From: JAVJSU01 sp040219275
Lineage (GTDB): Bacteria; Chloroflexota; Anaerolineae; Aggregatilineales; Phototrophicaceae
DNA length: 64,000 nucleotides
NCBI GenBank assembly: GCA_040219275.1
Contig: JAVJSU010000042.1
Location: 62,001 to 126,000 of the forward strand
Direction: 5' to 3'
Part shown: piece after piece, positions 36,156-44,319 of the stretch
Position numbering within the stretch: the first letter of the stretch is position 1
How the letters are laid out: every line of letters begins with the position of its first letter
Program-made: the position numbers and the translations under genes
Notes under the pieces: generated by a model
What the model was told of the DNA's origin: nothing
Databases searched by the model: none
What the model saw: only the letters and a program-made list of their open reading frames with translations

Positions 36156-37571
36156 ATGCCCGACGATACGCCGAAAATTTTTATCTCTTATGCGCGTGAT
36201 GATTCGCGTGATATTGCCATGCGCCTCCATGCGGATTTAGCCTCTGCCGGACATGATGTGTGGCTTGATCTTTCCGAGATTGAGTTAGGCGCAAGCTGGT
36301 CACGCGATATTGAAGAAGCGATAGAAAACAGCGAAATTGTGCTGGCGCTTTTGAGTGCGGGGTCGTATGTATCGGAAATTTGCCGTGCGGAACAATTGCG
36401 GGCGCTCCGCAAAGGCAAGCGGATCATCCCCATTCTGGTGCAGACCGACGCGGATCGTCCCTTGCATCTGGAAAATTTAAATTATCTCGACTTCTCAAAT
36501 ATGACGCTCTATGGCGTGACCTTGCAGGATTTGTTCAAGGCGATCTCTAGCGGGCAAATTCCCTCGCGCCGCCTCGATCCTACCGCGACCTCCACTTTGC
36601 CGAGCGTGAAGCCCGCCGCAAGCCGTAAGGAAAAACGGGATTCCCGCGCGTATCGGCGTTATCTGGAAGACTTGCGTGAGGAACCGTGGCTCGGTGCGCG
36701 TTATTGGTGGCCCTATTTTCTGTTTTATTTCGGCGATGTGCATGAAATCGCCGCGACGCTCAAAGCGGGCAGTCTGTATCCACCCGCACATAAGCAGAGC
36801 ATCCTCAAGCCACAGACCGTCGAACGCTGGGATTACAATGTGCGTTTGTATATGCGTCCGCGCACGCCGGATTTATTCAGCGGCGAAGGGGTGCGTCCGG
36901 CAAATGTACGCGGTGGGGCGCATTGTCCCGTCCCTGTGTACTTGTTGTTCGATATGGATGCCATCATCACCCATCCTGATTCACGTTTTAGTGATGGCGA
37001 TGTGACGCAGACCAAAAAGACCTATAAAGCCGCGTCTGCCTTCCGTGATCTACCGTTTGATCTGATTTATCATGATTCGTGGTTTCGCAATGATGAGCGC
37101 GAGGAAATTATGAGCGCCCGCCGTGCACAGGTGATCGTCCCGACGCGTCTTGATCTGGATGCGCTTAGTCATGTGTGGTGTAGATCGTCGGCAGAATACG
37201 ATATGCTCCGTAGCTTGCTCCCCGCAGATGTCTGGTTGCGCTGGAAAGATAAAATCACCACGCGTACCGATTACAATCTCTTCAATCGCAAATGGCTGTA
37301 TGTGGATGAAGCGACCCTGACGGCGGACTCGGCACATTTTCGCTTTAACCCGTGTGATGCACGTCCGGCAGATTGTGGTGGATTCACCGTGCGGATAGAG
37401 ATCAACACGCCGGAAAGCGCGACGATTGAAAAGACCATCACAGATTTTAGTGGCGATGATATTCACCTCGACCTTAAGCACACCGACGGCGAGTATATCG
37501 TGCGCCTCTATCTGGATGACGCACTCGTTTATACCGGACATTGCGAGGATACGGGGCAGGTGGTGTTTTAG
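36156..37571 (+). CDS. TIR domain fused to DarT-like ADP-ribosyltransferase
   Basis: A 471-residue soluble protein. Residues 6-130 are a TIR domain (KIFISYARDDSRDIAMRL...) with Glu79 at the NADase catalytic position (EICRAEQ). Residues ~165-345 align with DarT (DUF4433) ADP-ribosyltransferases: MRPRTPDLF around Arg236, VYLLFDMDAIITHPDSRFSDG, W-x-R-N-D-E-R-x-E-I, and ARRAQVIVP, where the usual catalytic Glu of the A-E-x-L-V motif is Gln325. The HxTH-like NAD motif at the start is also not clear. The C-terminal ~95 residues look like a beta-sandwich. It follows a DarG-like gene. Confidence 0.75.
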   Translation: MPDDTPKIFISYARDDSRDIAMRLHADLASAGHDVWLDLSEIELGASWSRDIEEAIENSEIVLALLSAGSYVSEICRAEQLRALRKGKRIIPILVQTDADRPLHLENLNYLDFSNMTLYGVTLQDLFKAISSGQIPSRRLDPTATSTLPSVKPAASRKEKRDSRAYRRYLEDLREEPWLGARYWWPYFLFYFGDVHEIAATLKAGSLYPPAHKQSILKPQTVERWDYNVRLYMRPRTPDLFSGEGVRPANVRGGAHCPVPVYLLFDMDAIITHPDSRFSDGDVTQTKKTYKAASAFRDLPFDLIYHDSWFRNDEREEIMSARRAQVIVPTRLDLDALSHVWCRSSAEYDMLRSLLPADVWLRWKDKITTRTDYNLFNRKWLYVDEATLTADSAHFRFNPCDARPADCGGFTVRIEINTPESATIEKTITDFSGDDIHLDLKHTDGEYIVRLYLDDALVYTGHCEDTGQVVF

Positions 37572-37711
37572 TAAACAGTAAACAGTTTTCAGTAAACAGT
37601 TTTCAGTTGACAGTGGTCAGTAGACAGAATATGTTTTGCCGACCAATCAATTGATGCTCTTTAAGAAAATAAACGGTTAACTGTAGGGCGCGACCTGTTT
37701 GGTCGCCCACC
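37571..37711. repeat. Heptamer tract (family D) and hairpin repeat (family E)
   Basis: 37571-37628 is a run of AAACAGTTTTCAGT-like units. 37683-37711 is a GTAGGGCGCGACC...GGTCGCCC hairpin, like 17791-17815, 52728-52752 and 54464-54488. No gene found here. Confidence 0.7.
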
Positions 37712-37766
37712 AATTTTCGTTAGTTGATTAAATTTTGATCCTGCATAAAATGATGAACCGCCAGGA

Positions 37767-37801
37767 CAAAAAAACGGACGAAAATGATTATTCGTCCGTT
37801 T
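37767..37801 (-). terminator. Rho-independent terminator of the aminotransferase gene
   Basis: Stem AAACGGACGAA / TTCGTCCGTTT (37772-37782, 37791-37801), loop 8; on the minus strand it is followed by a T-run (A-run 37767-37774). It is 30 bp beyond the aminotransferase stop. Confidence 0.82.
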
Positions 37802-37831
37802 GAAATTCGACGTTTGAGGCTATTTAGCAGG

Positions 37832-39025
37832 TTACGCGGTGGCTTGCGCCGTGCTGAACGCGCATAAGCCGTGCCGTTGCAAGAAGCGCCCGATGCGTTC
37901 TAATGCCTGCTCGATGTTCTCGTAGCTGTTGGTATAGCTGGCACGCACAAAGCCGTTCCCGCTAGCACCGAACGCGCTCCCCGGAATGACCGCGACCCGT
38001 TCCTCACGCAGTAACGTTTCACAGAAGTCACTATCGCTCATGCCGGTATCCTGAATCGACGGGAAGGCATAGAATGCGCCGCGCGGCTCAAAACAATGCA
38101 AACCCAGTCGATTAAATCCGTTAACGATCAATTGGCGGCGGGAATCGTAGCTTTCGCGCATCATCTGTACGTCATCTTCGCCGTTTTTGAGGGCGGCGAG
38201 TGCGGCATGTTGTCCCATTGTGGGCGCGGACATAATCAGATATTGGTGCAATTTCCGCATCGCGTCCATGATCTCTGCCGGAGCGGTGGCATAGCCGATG
38301 CGCCAGCCCGTCATGGCGAAAGACTTGCTTAAGCCACTGAGTAAAATCGTGCGCTCCTGCATCCCCGGCAAACTGGCAAAGTTCACATGCTGGATGCCAT
38401 AGACGAGGCGTTCGTAAATCTCATCAGAAATCACGACCAGATCATACTTCTCGGCGACGTTGGCGATCTCTATCATGCGTTCGCGGGTGAGGACTGCGCC
38501 CGTCGGGTTATTCGGATAGCTCATCAGGATGGCTTTGGTGCGCGGGGTGACTGCCGCTTCAAGATCAGCCCCTGTCACTTGAAAATCGTGCTCCACGCGT
38601 GTCTGTACCATGACCGGTACACCGCCCGCCATCTCTACCGCCGCCGGATTTGCCACGAAGCACGGCTCGACGACCAGCACTTCATCACCGGGATCGAGGA
38701 TGGCTTTCATCGCCAAAAATAACGCTTCGCTCACGCCGACTGTGACCAGCACCTCGTTTTGAGGCGCATAACGCAGTCCGTAAAGTCCTTCGATATAGTC
38801 CGCGATGGCTTCACGCAGTTCAATCATGCCAGAATTGGAGGTATAGGCGGTCTGTCCACTTTCCATTGAGGCGATGCCCGCGCTGGTGATATGGTCAGGG
38901 GTACGAAAATCCGGTTCACCGATGCCGAGCGTAATCACATCGTCCATCGTCGCCGCGATATCAAAATACTTGCGGATTCCTGACGGGGGCAGATTTTTTA
39001 CGCTCTGAGAGATGAAACGACGCAT
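37832..39025 (-). CDS. Class I/II aminotransferase
   Basis: A PLP enzyme of fold type I, 397 residues from the ATG 39025 (an in-frame TTG lies seven codons upstream). Signatures include YPNNPTGAVLTRE, ISDEIYERLVYG, and the Schiff-base lysine in LSGLSKSFAMTGWRIGY. The arginine in FVRASYTNS binds the substrate carboxylate. It resembles aspartate or aromatic aminotransferases (AspC/PatA group), but amino-acid specificity is not clear. Confidence 0.94.
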   Translation of the reverse strand: MRRFISQSVKNLPPSGIRKYFDIAATMDDVITLGIGEPDFRTPDHITSAGIASMESGQTAYTSNSGMIELREAIADYIEGLYGLRYAPQNEVLVTVGVSEALFLAMKAILDPGDEVLVVEPCFVANPAAVEMAGGVPVMVQTRVEHDFQVTGADLEAAVTPRTKAILMSYPNNPTGAVLTRERMIEIANVAEKYDLVVISDEIYERLVYGIQHVNFASLPGMQERTILLSGLSKSFAMTGWRIGYATAPAEIMDAMRKLHQYLIMSAPTMGQHAALAALKNGEDDVQMMRESYDSRRQLIVNGFNRLGLHCFEPRGAFYAFPSIQDTGMSDSDFCETLLREERVAVIPGSAFGASGNGFVRASYTNSYENIEQALERIGRFLQRHGLCAFSTAQATA

Positions 39026-39368
39026 AGGACGATTATCCTTATTCAAAAGACAACTGATAAATGAGTGCGATGGGTGATGGTCTTTTAGATCACCCTTACC
39101 TGCATCATTTTTGCACAGATTGCAGGAGAATACACCCCGCAGGACACGTTAAATTTCGCTCGCGTTTTCGTACACTGTGTATGAAAATTGTGCTATAGGC
39201 TATGGGCGTTCGCGGGATTGTGCTATGCCATTGGACATTCATGCCGGACATTTATGAGTAGATTGTGAGAGCGTGGGCTAACCTGTCATCCTGACGCGTT
39301 TTTGTTCGACGTTCTTATAGAAAGACAAAAACATTCTATAATCTGTATAACATAAGGAGAACAATCTC
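39026..39368. other. Non-coding region before the YCII/ECF42 operon
   Basis: No ORF with support. A TATAAT hexamer lies at 39337-39342, 27 bp upstream of the YCII ATG, with no -35 box at a standard distance. The remainder holds no repeat family seen elsewhere. Confidence 0.5.
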
Positions 39369-39725
39369 ATGAAATACATAATGCTGATGTACTCGAACCC
39401 GTCCGCAGGTCCGCAAACAGAAGAAGAAGGTGAAGCCTCCGCGCCGAAGTGGTATGGTCTGCTACAGGAAGGCAAAAAAGCAGGCGCACTTGTTGATAAT
39501 CAAGGGGTGATGCCCGAGTCCGATGCAACTACCGTTCGCATTCGTGATGGCAAATCCGTCATCACAGATGGACCCTTCGCGGAAACGCACGAACAATTTG
39601 GCGGCTATTTTGTGTTCGAGTGTGAAAACCTGGACGAAGCTATCGCCTGGGCGGAAAAAATCCCGACTGTGGAATACGGCTCGATTGAAATTCGCCCTCT
39701 CTACTCACACGAAGATTATCAGTAG
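39369..39725 (+). CDS. YCII/DGPF domain protein linked to ECF42
   Basis: A 118-residue YciI-like protein of the DGPF group: MKYIMLMYSNP at the start and the signature TDGPFAETHEQFGGYFVFE, then AWAEKIP. The family acts with ECF42 sigma factors; its exact job in that pair is not known. A strong AAGGAG ribosome binding site precedes it. It ends 7 bp before the ECF42 gene, an operon arrangement. Confidence 0.92.
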   Translation: MKYIMLMYSNPSAGPQTEEEGEASAPKWYGLLQEGKKAGALVDNQGVMPESDATTVRIRDGKSVITDGPFAETHEQFGGYFVFECENLDEAIAWAEKIPTVEYGSIEIRPLYSHEDYQ

Positions 39726-39732
39726 GTAGCGG

Positions 39733-40959
39733 ATGACCGTCGCCGCACAGATTGAGGCAACCTTCCGTGAAGAACACGGACGCATCTTAGCGGCACTTAT
39801 CAGCCAGCTAGGTGATTTCACACTGGCTGAGGATGCCCTACAGGACGCGCTGGTGAATGCGCTGGAACGCTGGGAGGTTGACGGCGTTCCGCGCAATCCG
39901 GGCGCATGGTTGATGACCGTCGCCAAACGCCGCGCCATTGACCGCATTCGTCGGCGGGCAACTCTGGAACGCAAAACGGTCATCCTTGAACCTCTTGATA
40001 GTGTCATCGAGGACGAACCCGACATGGACGACAACATTCCCGATGATCGCCTCAAGCTGATGTTCACCTGCTGTCATCCGTCTCTTGCGCTAGAGGCACA
40101 GATCGCCCTGACCTTACATACGCTCGGCGGGTTATCCACACAGGAAGTTGCGCGGGCGTTTCTTGTCCCTGTGCCGACGATGGCGCAACGGTTGGCACGC
40201 GCACGGAACAAAATCCGTAACGCCGGAATCCCGTATCGTGTGCCACCGGAACATCTATTACCGCAACGTCTGGACGCGCTTCTGGCGGTCATTTACCTGA
40301 TTTTCAACGAGGGCTATTGTGCCACGCTTGGCGATACGCTCACCCGTAAGGAACTCTGTACGGAAGCGATTCATTTGTGCCGTGTGCTGGTCATATTGTT
40401 ACCAGAAAGCGCAGAGGCACGCGGTCTGTTGGCGCTGATGCTCTTGCATGACTCACGCCGAGAAACACGGCTTGATTCCGGAGGTGAGCTTGTTCTGCTG
40501 GATAAACAGGATCGCACACGTTGGGATCAGGGGAAAATCCGCGAAGGAATCGCCATTCTTGATGACGCGCTCACGCTATATGCGCCGGGACCGTATCAGG
40601 TGCAGGCGGCGATCAGCGCATTACACGCGGAGGCAAAAACGCCGGACGAAACCGACTGGCAACAGATCGCCGCGTTGTATGGCTCACTGATGATGATGAG
40701 TCCGTCGCCTGTCGTGGCGGTGAATCGTGCGGCGGCGGTGGCGATGGCGGGAAGCCCGTCAGACGGATTGACTCTGCTCTATCAGATCAACGGGGTGGAG
40801 GATTTTTACCCGTATCATGTCGCCCGCGCAGATCTGCACCGCCGTTTGAATCAGGACGATGCCGCCGCCGATGCTTACGAGCGGGCGTTAGAATTGTGTG
40901 GCAACCCTGCGGAGCGTGCTTATTTGCAACGGCGACTGGATGACCTATTGCGGTTATAA
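39733..40959 (+). CDS. ECF42-type sigma factor with C-terminal helical extension
   Basis: A 408-residue sigma-70 family protein. Region 2 is ~1-70 (HGRILAALISQLGDFTLAEDALQDALVNAL) and region 4 ~105-160 (LALEAQIALTLHTLGGLSTQEVARAF, LVPVPTMAQRLARARNKIR). The long C-terminal extension (DALLAVIYLIFNEGYCATLGD... to the end) is helical and TPR-like, the mark of ECF42 factors. These regulators carry no anti-sigma gene; the extension is thought to regulate them. Paired with the YCII/DGPF gene upstream. Confidence 0.95.
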   Translation: MTVAAQIEATFREEHGRILAALISQLGDFTLAEDALQDALVNALERWEVDGVPRNPGAWLMTVAKRRAIDRIRRRATLERKTVILEPLDSVIEDEPDMDDNIPDDRLKLMFTCCHPSLALEAQIALTLHTLGGLSTQEVARAFLVPVPTMAQRLARARNKIRNAGIPYRVPPEHLLPQRLDALLAVIYLIFNEGYCATLGDTLTRKELCTEAIHLCRVLVILLPESAEARGLLALMLLHDSRRETRLDSGGELVLLDKQDRTRWDQGKIREGIAILDDALTLYAPGPYQVQAAISALHAEAKTPDETDWQQIAALYGSLMMMSPSPVVAVNRAAAVAMAGSPSDGLTLLYQINGVEDFYPYHVARADLHRRLNQDDAAADAYERALELCGNPAERAYLQRRLDDLLRL

Positions 40960-41028
40960 TAGAGGTGCTTACGGATTAATCAGCAGAATGGTTATTAAAA
41001 CAAAGAATGAAGAAGAAATAGATTAATC

Positions 41029-41445
41029 ATGTCCAAAGAACAGTATATGATTGAACCCATCGGCGTGATTCGGTCCCCGTTAGTCAGTCTTGTAGGCGCG
41101 CCGAAACAGGGCGATGAAGGCGGTTACGACGTGTGGCTGGAGTTTACGCCACAGGTTATCGACGCATTGGTTGGCATTGCAGTCGGCGATGAGGTGATTG
41201 TTTTGACGTGGTTGCATCGTGCTGATCGTGATGTATTACAGGTGCATCCACGCAAACGGATTGACCAGCCCAAAAAAGGGGTCTTCGCAACACGTTCTCC
41301 GGCGCGTCCCAATCCGATCGGGTTGCATCGTGTGTCAGTCTTAGCGATTGACGGTCACCGCGTAAAAGTCGCCCCGATGGAAGCGATTGATGGTACACCG
41401 ATTGTAGATATTAAACCGGCACTCATGCACATCAACGAACGATAA
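41029..41445 (+). CDS. trmO: tRNA (adenine37-N6)-methyltransferase TrmO
   Basis: A 138-residue TrmO/TsaA family protein. The signature GVFATRSPARPNPIGLHRVS is present, along with EPIGVIRSPL at the start and PIVDIKPAL near the end. TrmO uses SAM to methylate t6A at position 37 of some tRNAs. It is somewhat short compared with E. coli TrmO (which has an extra C-terminal domain), which is usual for many bacterial and archaeal homologues. Confidence 0.92.
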   Translation: MSKEQYMIEPIGVIRSPLVSLVGAPKQGDEGGYDVWLEFTPQVIDALVGIAVGDEVIVLTWLHRADRDVLQVHPRKRIDQPKKGVFATRSPARPNPIGLHRVSVLAIDGHRVKVAPMEAIDGTPIVDIKPALMHINER

Positions 41446-41465
41446 TAACGCAGGGAAAAATCACC

Positions 41466-41909
41466 ATGACCGATTGGAAAACATTCGCAGAGATTGCGCC
41501 GGATATGGCGGCATTTGGTACAGATCGTTTCCGCAATGGGGTTGCCTATCTAGGCACATTACGCGCAGATGGAAGCCCGCGTGTGCATCCGGTAACACCC
41601 ATTATTGGAGACGAGTTATTTCTGTTTATGGAGCCGACCTCGCCCAAAGGCAAAGATTTACAGCGTGACGCACGCTATACATTGCATTGCTCGGTTGAGG
41701 ATTCGAGTGGTGGTGGCGGTGAGTTTTACGTGCGGGGACGGGCTTTTCTGGCAGACGATCCACTGACGCGGGAGAATGCTGTACAGGCATCCTCATATGC
41801 GCCGCGGGATCGCTATATCCTGTTTGTGCTTAAAGTTGAATTCGCCTTTATGAATGTTTACGATGCTAATGGCAAACCCAATACTCGACGCTGGCAAACG
41901 CCGGATTAA
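41466..41909 (+). CDS. PNPOx-like flavin-binding protein
   Basis: A 147-residue protein of the pyridoxamine 5'-phosphate oxidase-like split-barrel fold: GVAYLGTLRADGSPRVHPVTP, then LFLFMEPTSPKGKDLQRD, HCSVEDSS. Such proteins bind FMN or F420 and reduce various compounds. A CAGGGA ribosome binding site precedes it; 20 bp separate it from trmO, so the two may be co-transcribed. Substrate unknown. Confidence 0.9.
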   Translation: MTDWKTFAEIAPDMAAFGTDRFRNGVAYLGTLRADGSPRVHPVTPIIGDELFLFMEPTSPKGKDLQRDARYTLHCSVEDSSGGGGEFYVRGRAFLADDPLTRENAVQASSYAPRDRYILFVLKVEFAFMNVYDANGKPNTRRWQTPD

Positions 41910-42024
41910 TCAGGTCGGAGTATTTAGATTTTACGCAATTCGGGCGAGATTGAATTCACTAGAAAAGTGAGCACAATCCGTTGAGTGGGGTTTCCGATTT
42001 ATACGGTGGATTATGCTCGCTGTA

Positions 42025-42882
42025 TTATTTGCGGAAGGTGATCTTCATTTTCAGCTTGCCGAGATGCAGGGTATCACCATCACGGATTTGATGCGGTTCA
42101 TGGGCATCCAGTAAATCACCATTTAAATACGTACCGTTACTGCTTTCCAGATCACGCACGAGCAAGCGTTTGCCGTTCAGTTCCAATGACGCATGACGGC
42201 GACTAATCCCGCTCTGGTAGGCACCATAAGGCACGAAATCAATGTCGGGATTTTCACCCGCTTTCGGGTCTTGCCGTCCCATGATGATGGCGCGTTTTTG
42301 TGGCAAACGGAGCACAATCGGCGGCGTTTCATCAGAACCAATATCAATGCACAGAATCACACTTGGATCAAAAATCGATGTCCCGATGGTGGAAATATTC
42401 CCACTCTCATCAATTAATCCAGTCGGCATACTCACCCGTCTGGTTTCCATCAGGTTGACTTCGCTCAGTTTAATCAATTGCTGGGTAGCATCCACCAACA
42501 CCGCAGAGACTTTCTTGCCATGACGGGTCGTTTTCTTTTTGGGTTTAAGTTCATGCGTCAGGAGTCCGGGTTCAGGTGATGTCGCTTCCGCTGGCACTAA
42601 TTCTCGCATGGGATCAAGCCTCGTTTCGTAGGGGTTAGCGTCTGTTGTGCCACTCTCCGCAGTGGAACGACGCGCAATATCTGACTCACGCTCAAGCAAC
42701 ACATTTCGCATCTCATCAACCTGCGTAAAATCTGTCTGAGGTGGCACATTGACCCACTCACTGCCTGAAAGCACATGGCTACAGTTCTGACAGACCAGAA
42801 AACTGGCCGCATTTAAATGACCGCAGTCCTTACAACGACGATGGCGGGATGGGTTGTTTGAATTGGAAGGTAGTGCACACAT
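42025..42882 (-). CDS. FHA-domain protein with N-terminal zinc ribbon
   Basis: A 285-residue cytoplasmic protein. Residues ~17-37 hold a zinc ribbon (CKDCGHLN...CQNCSHVL). A ~90-residue low-complexity and linker region follows, and an FHA domain spans ~195-283 (IIMGRQDPKAGENPDIDF, SGISRRHASLELNGKRLLVRDLESSNGTYLNG), which binds phospho-threonine. Probably reads Ser/Thr kinase signalling; no kinase is encoded nearby. Confidence 0.88.
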   Translation of the reverse strand: MCALPSNSNNPSRHRRCKDCGHLNAASFLVCQNCSHVLSGSEWVNVPPQTDFTQVDEMRNVLLERESDIARRSTAESGTTDANPYETRLDPMRELVPAEATSPEPGLLTHELKPKKKTTRHGKKVSAVLVDATQQLIKLSEVNLMETRRVSMPTGLIDESGNISTIGTSIFDPSVILCIDIGSDETPPIVLRLPQKRAIIMGRQDPKAGENPDIDFVPYGAYQSGISRRHASLELNGKRLLVRDLESSNGTYLNGDLLDAHEPHQIRDGDTLHLGKLKMKITFRK

Positions 42883-43238
42883 AACGACCCCCGAAAGTTG
42901 CTTTCTGTTTTCTTATGAGTGACAAAATCACTCTGTTATTAGCGTCCTTACGATAAAGATAGCGAAACACAAACCACAAGAGTCCCGCTATTAAAGCTGA
43001 CGTTATCATAACATTGATGTTTTCGTAAGAACACGTTTGTTGCAAAACCTTCATGAATTATTCGGTAATTTTACGTAATTGATAATTTCTTAAGGGTCGC
43101 TTTATGTATGTTAAACGTTATAGAGCCATAGCACTTGCAGGAAAATCACTCTCGGACTAGGCTATGGGGGTTGTGGATGCTAGGATTCACTGACATTTAT
43201 TCGCAATCTTAACCTCGCAAACCTTTAGGAAAAAAACA
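42883..43238. other. Intergenic region before the CaCA antiporter
   Basis: A 356-bp gap. It contains no accepted gene. A 74-residue minus-strand frame (42830-43054) has one hydrophobic segment but lacks a ribosome binding site and overlaps the FHA gene. No repeat family from elsewhere in the window was recognised here. Confidence 0.5.
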
Positions 43239-44210
43239 GTGCTGGAAAATATCATCTTCATATTCATCGGATTGCTCGGTTTATTTTTTGGTGGCGATTG
43301 GCTAGTCACGGGTGCCTCGCGGTTGGCACGGTATTTTGGTATTTCTGCATTGATTGTAGGTTTAACCATTGTCGCATTCGGCACCTCCGCGCCGGAATTG
43401 CTGGTCAGTGTGGATGCGGCATTACGCGGGAGTAGTGATCTGGCGGTGGGGAACATCGTCGGGTCGAATATCTCCAACATCGGGCTAATTCTGGGTATGA
43501 CGGCGCTGGTGTTTCCGGTTGCTGTGCGGGCATCGCTCATCCGGCGCGAAATCCCGCTGATGGTTGCCGCGACCTTGTTGACGACCTTTCTCGCGTTCTG
43601 GGGAGCAAGTATCAACCGTGTGGATGGCATCATTCTGTTCATTGGTTTAATTGCCTTCAATATTTATATGGTTGTGCTTACCAGACGAGAAAGCAAAACG
43701 GAAGCCTTTCAGGAAGAGGAAGAAGAATACGAAGAGAGTGGCGAAAAAACCATTCTGCCGGAAGAGCGTCTACGTGAGCTAGGGCGCTTGTTGCTAGGGT
43801 TGATCGTTCTGGTGATCGGCGCTCGGTTGACGGTTGACGGTGCGGTGAATATTGCCCGAACCATCGGCGTGAGCGAAATCGCCATTGGTGTGACGCTGGT
43901 TGCCGTTGGCACCTCTCTGCCGGAATTAGCGACCTCGCTGGTTGCTTCGTTCCGCAAGCAAAACGACATCGCAATTGGCAACATCGTCGGGTCGAACATC
44001 TTCAATCTGCTTATGATTCTCGGAATCACAGCGATAATCCGCCCCATTCCGATCTCTGACCGTGTGCTTGATTTTGACATTCTCGTGATGCTGGCGTTTT
44101 CCTTCGCGCTCATCCCCATCACCATAACCGCCCGCCAAATTAGCCGGTTAGAAGCGAGCCTAATGCTGGGTGGCTATATTGCATTTACGTTCGTCGCAAT
44201 CTTGATTTAA
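43239..44210 (+). CDS. Calcium/sodium antiporter (CaCA family)
   Basis: A 323-residue membrane protein starting at a GTG with TTAGGA upstream. It shows the two inverted CaCA repeats: GLTIVAFGTSAPELLVSVDAA with GNIVGSNISNIGLILG, and GVTLVAVGTSLPELATSLVAS with GNIVGSNIFNLLMILG. The alpha repeats bind the cation. An acidic cytosolic loop (EEEEEYEESGEK) lies between the halves. It exchanges Ca2+ (or another cation) for Na+ or H+. Confidence 0.95.
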   Translation: MLENIIFIFIGLLGLFFGGDWLVTGASRLARYFGISALIVGLTIVAFGTSAPELLVSVDAALRGSSDLAVGNIVGSNISNIGLILGMTALVFPVAVRASLIRREIPLMVAATLLTTFLAFWGASINRVDGIILFIGLIAFNIYMVVLTRRESKTEAFQEEEEEYEESGEKTILPEERLRELGRLLLGLIVLVIGARLTVDGAVNIARTIGVSEIAIGVTLVAVGTSLPELATSLVASFRKQNDIAIGNIVGSNIFNLLMILGITAIIRPIPISDRVLDFDILVMLAFSFALIPITITARQISRLEASLMLGGYIAFTFVAILI

Positions 44211-44232
44211 CCACCACCACACGATACCCATA

Positions 44233-44269
44233 GGGCAGGCGTGCTTTGATCGCAAAGTAGCGCCTGCCC
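44233..44269. repeat. Inverted repeat after the antiporter gene
   Basis: Perfect arms GGGCAGGCG / CGCCTGCCC (44233-44241, 44261-44269), with a second smaller stem inside (CTTTG / CAAAG, 44244-44248 and 44253-44257). No T-run follows, so its function as a terminator is uncertain. Confidence 0.6.
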
Positions 44270-44319
44270 GAATCCACTACAATAGACATCATCAATAACA
44301 ACTTATTAGGAAAAATCTC

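Noticed and set aside
42830..43054. Minus-strand frame of 74 aa with one hydrophobic segment
   Set aside because: Overlaps the start of the FHA gene in another frame and lacks a ribosome binding site.
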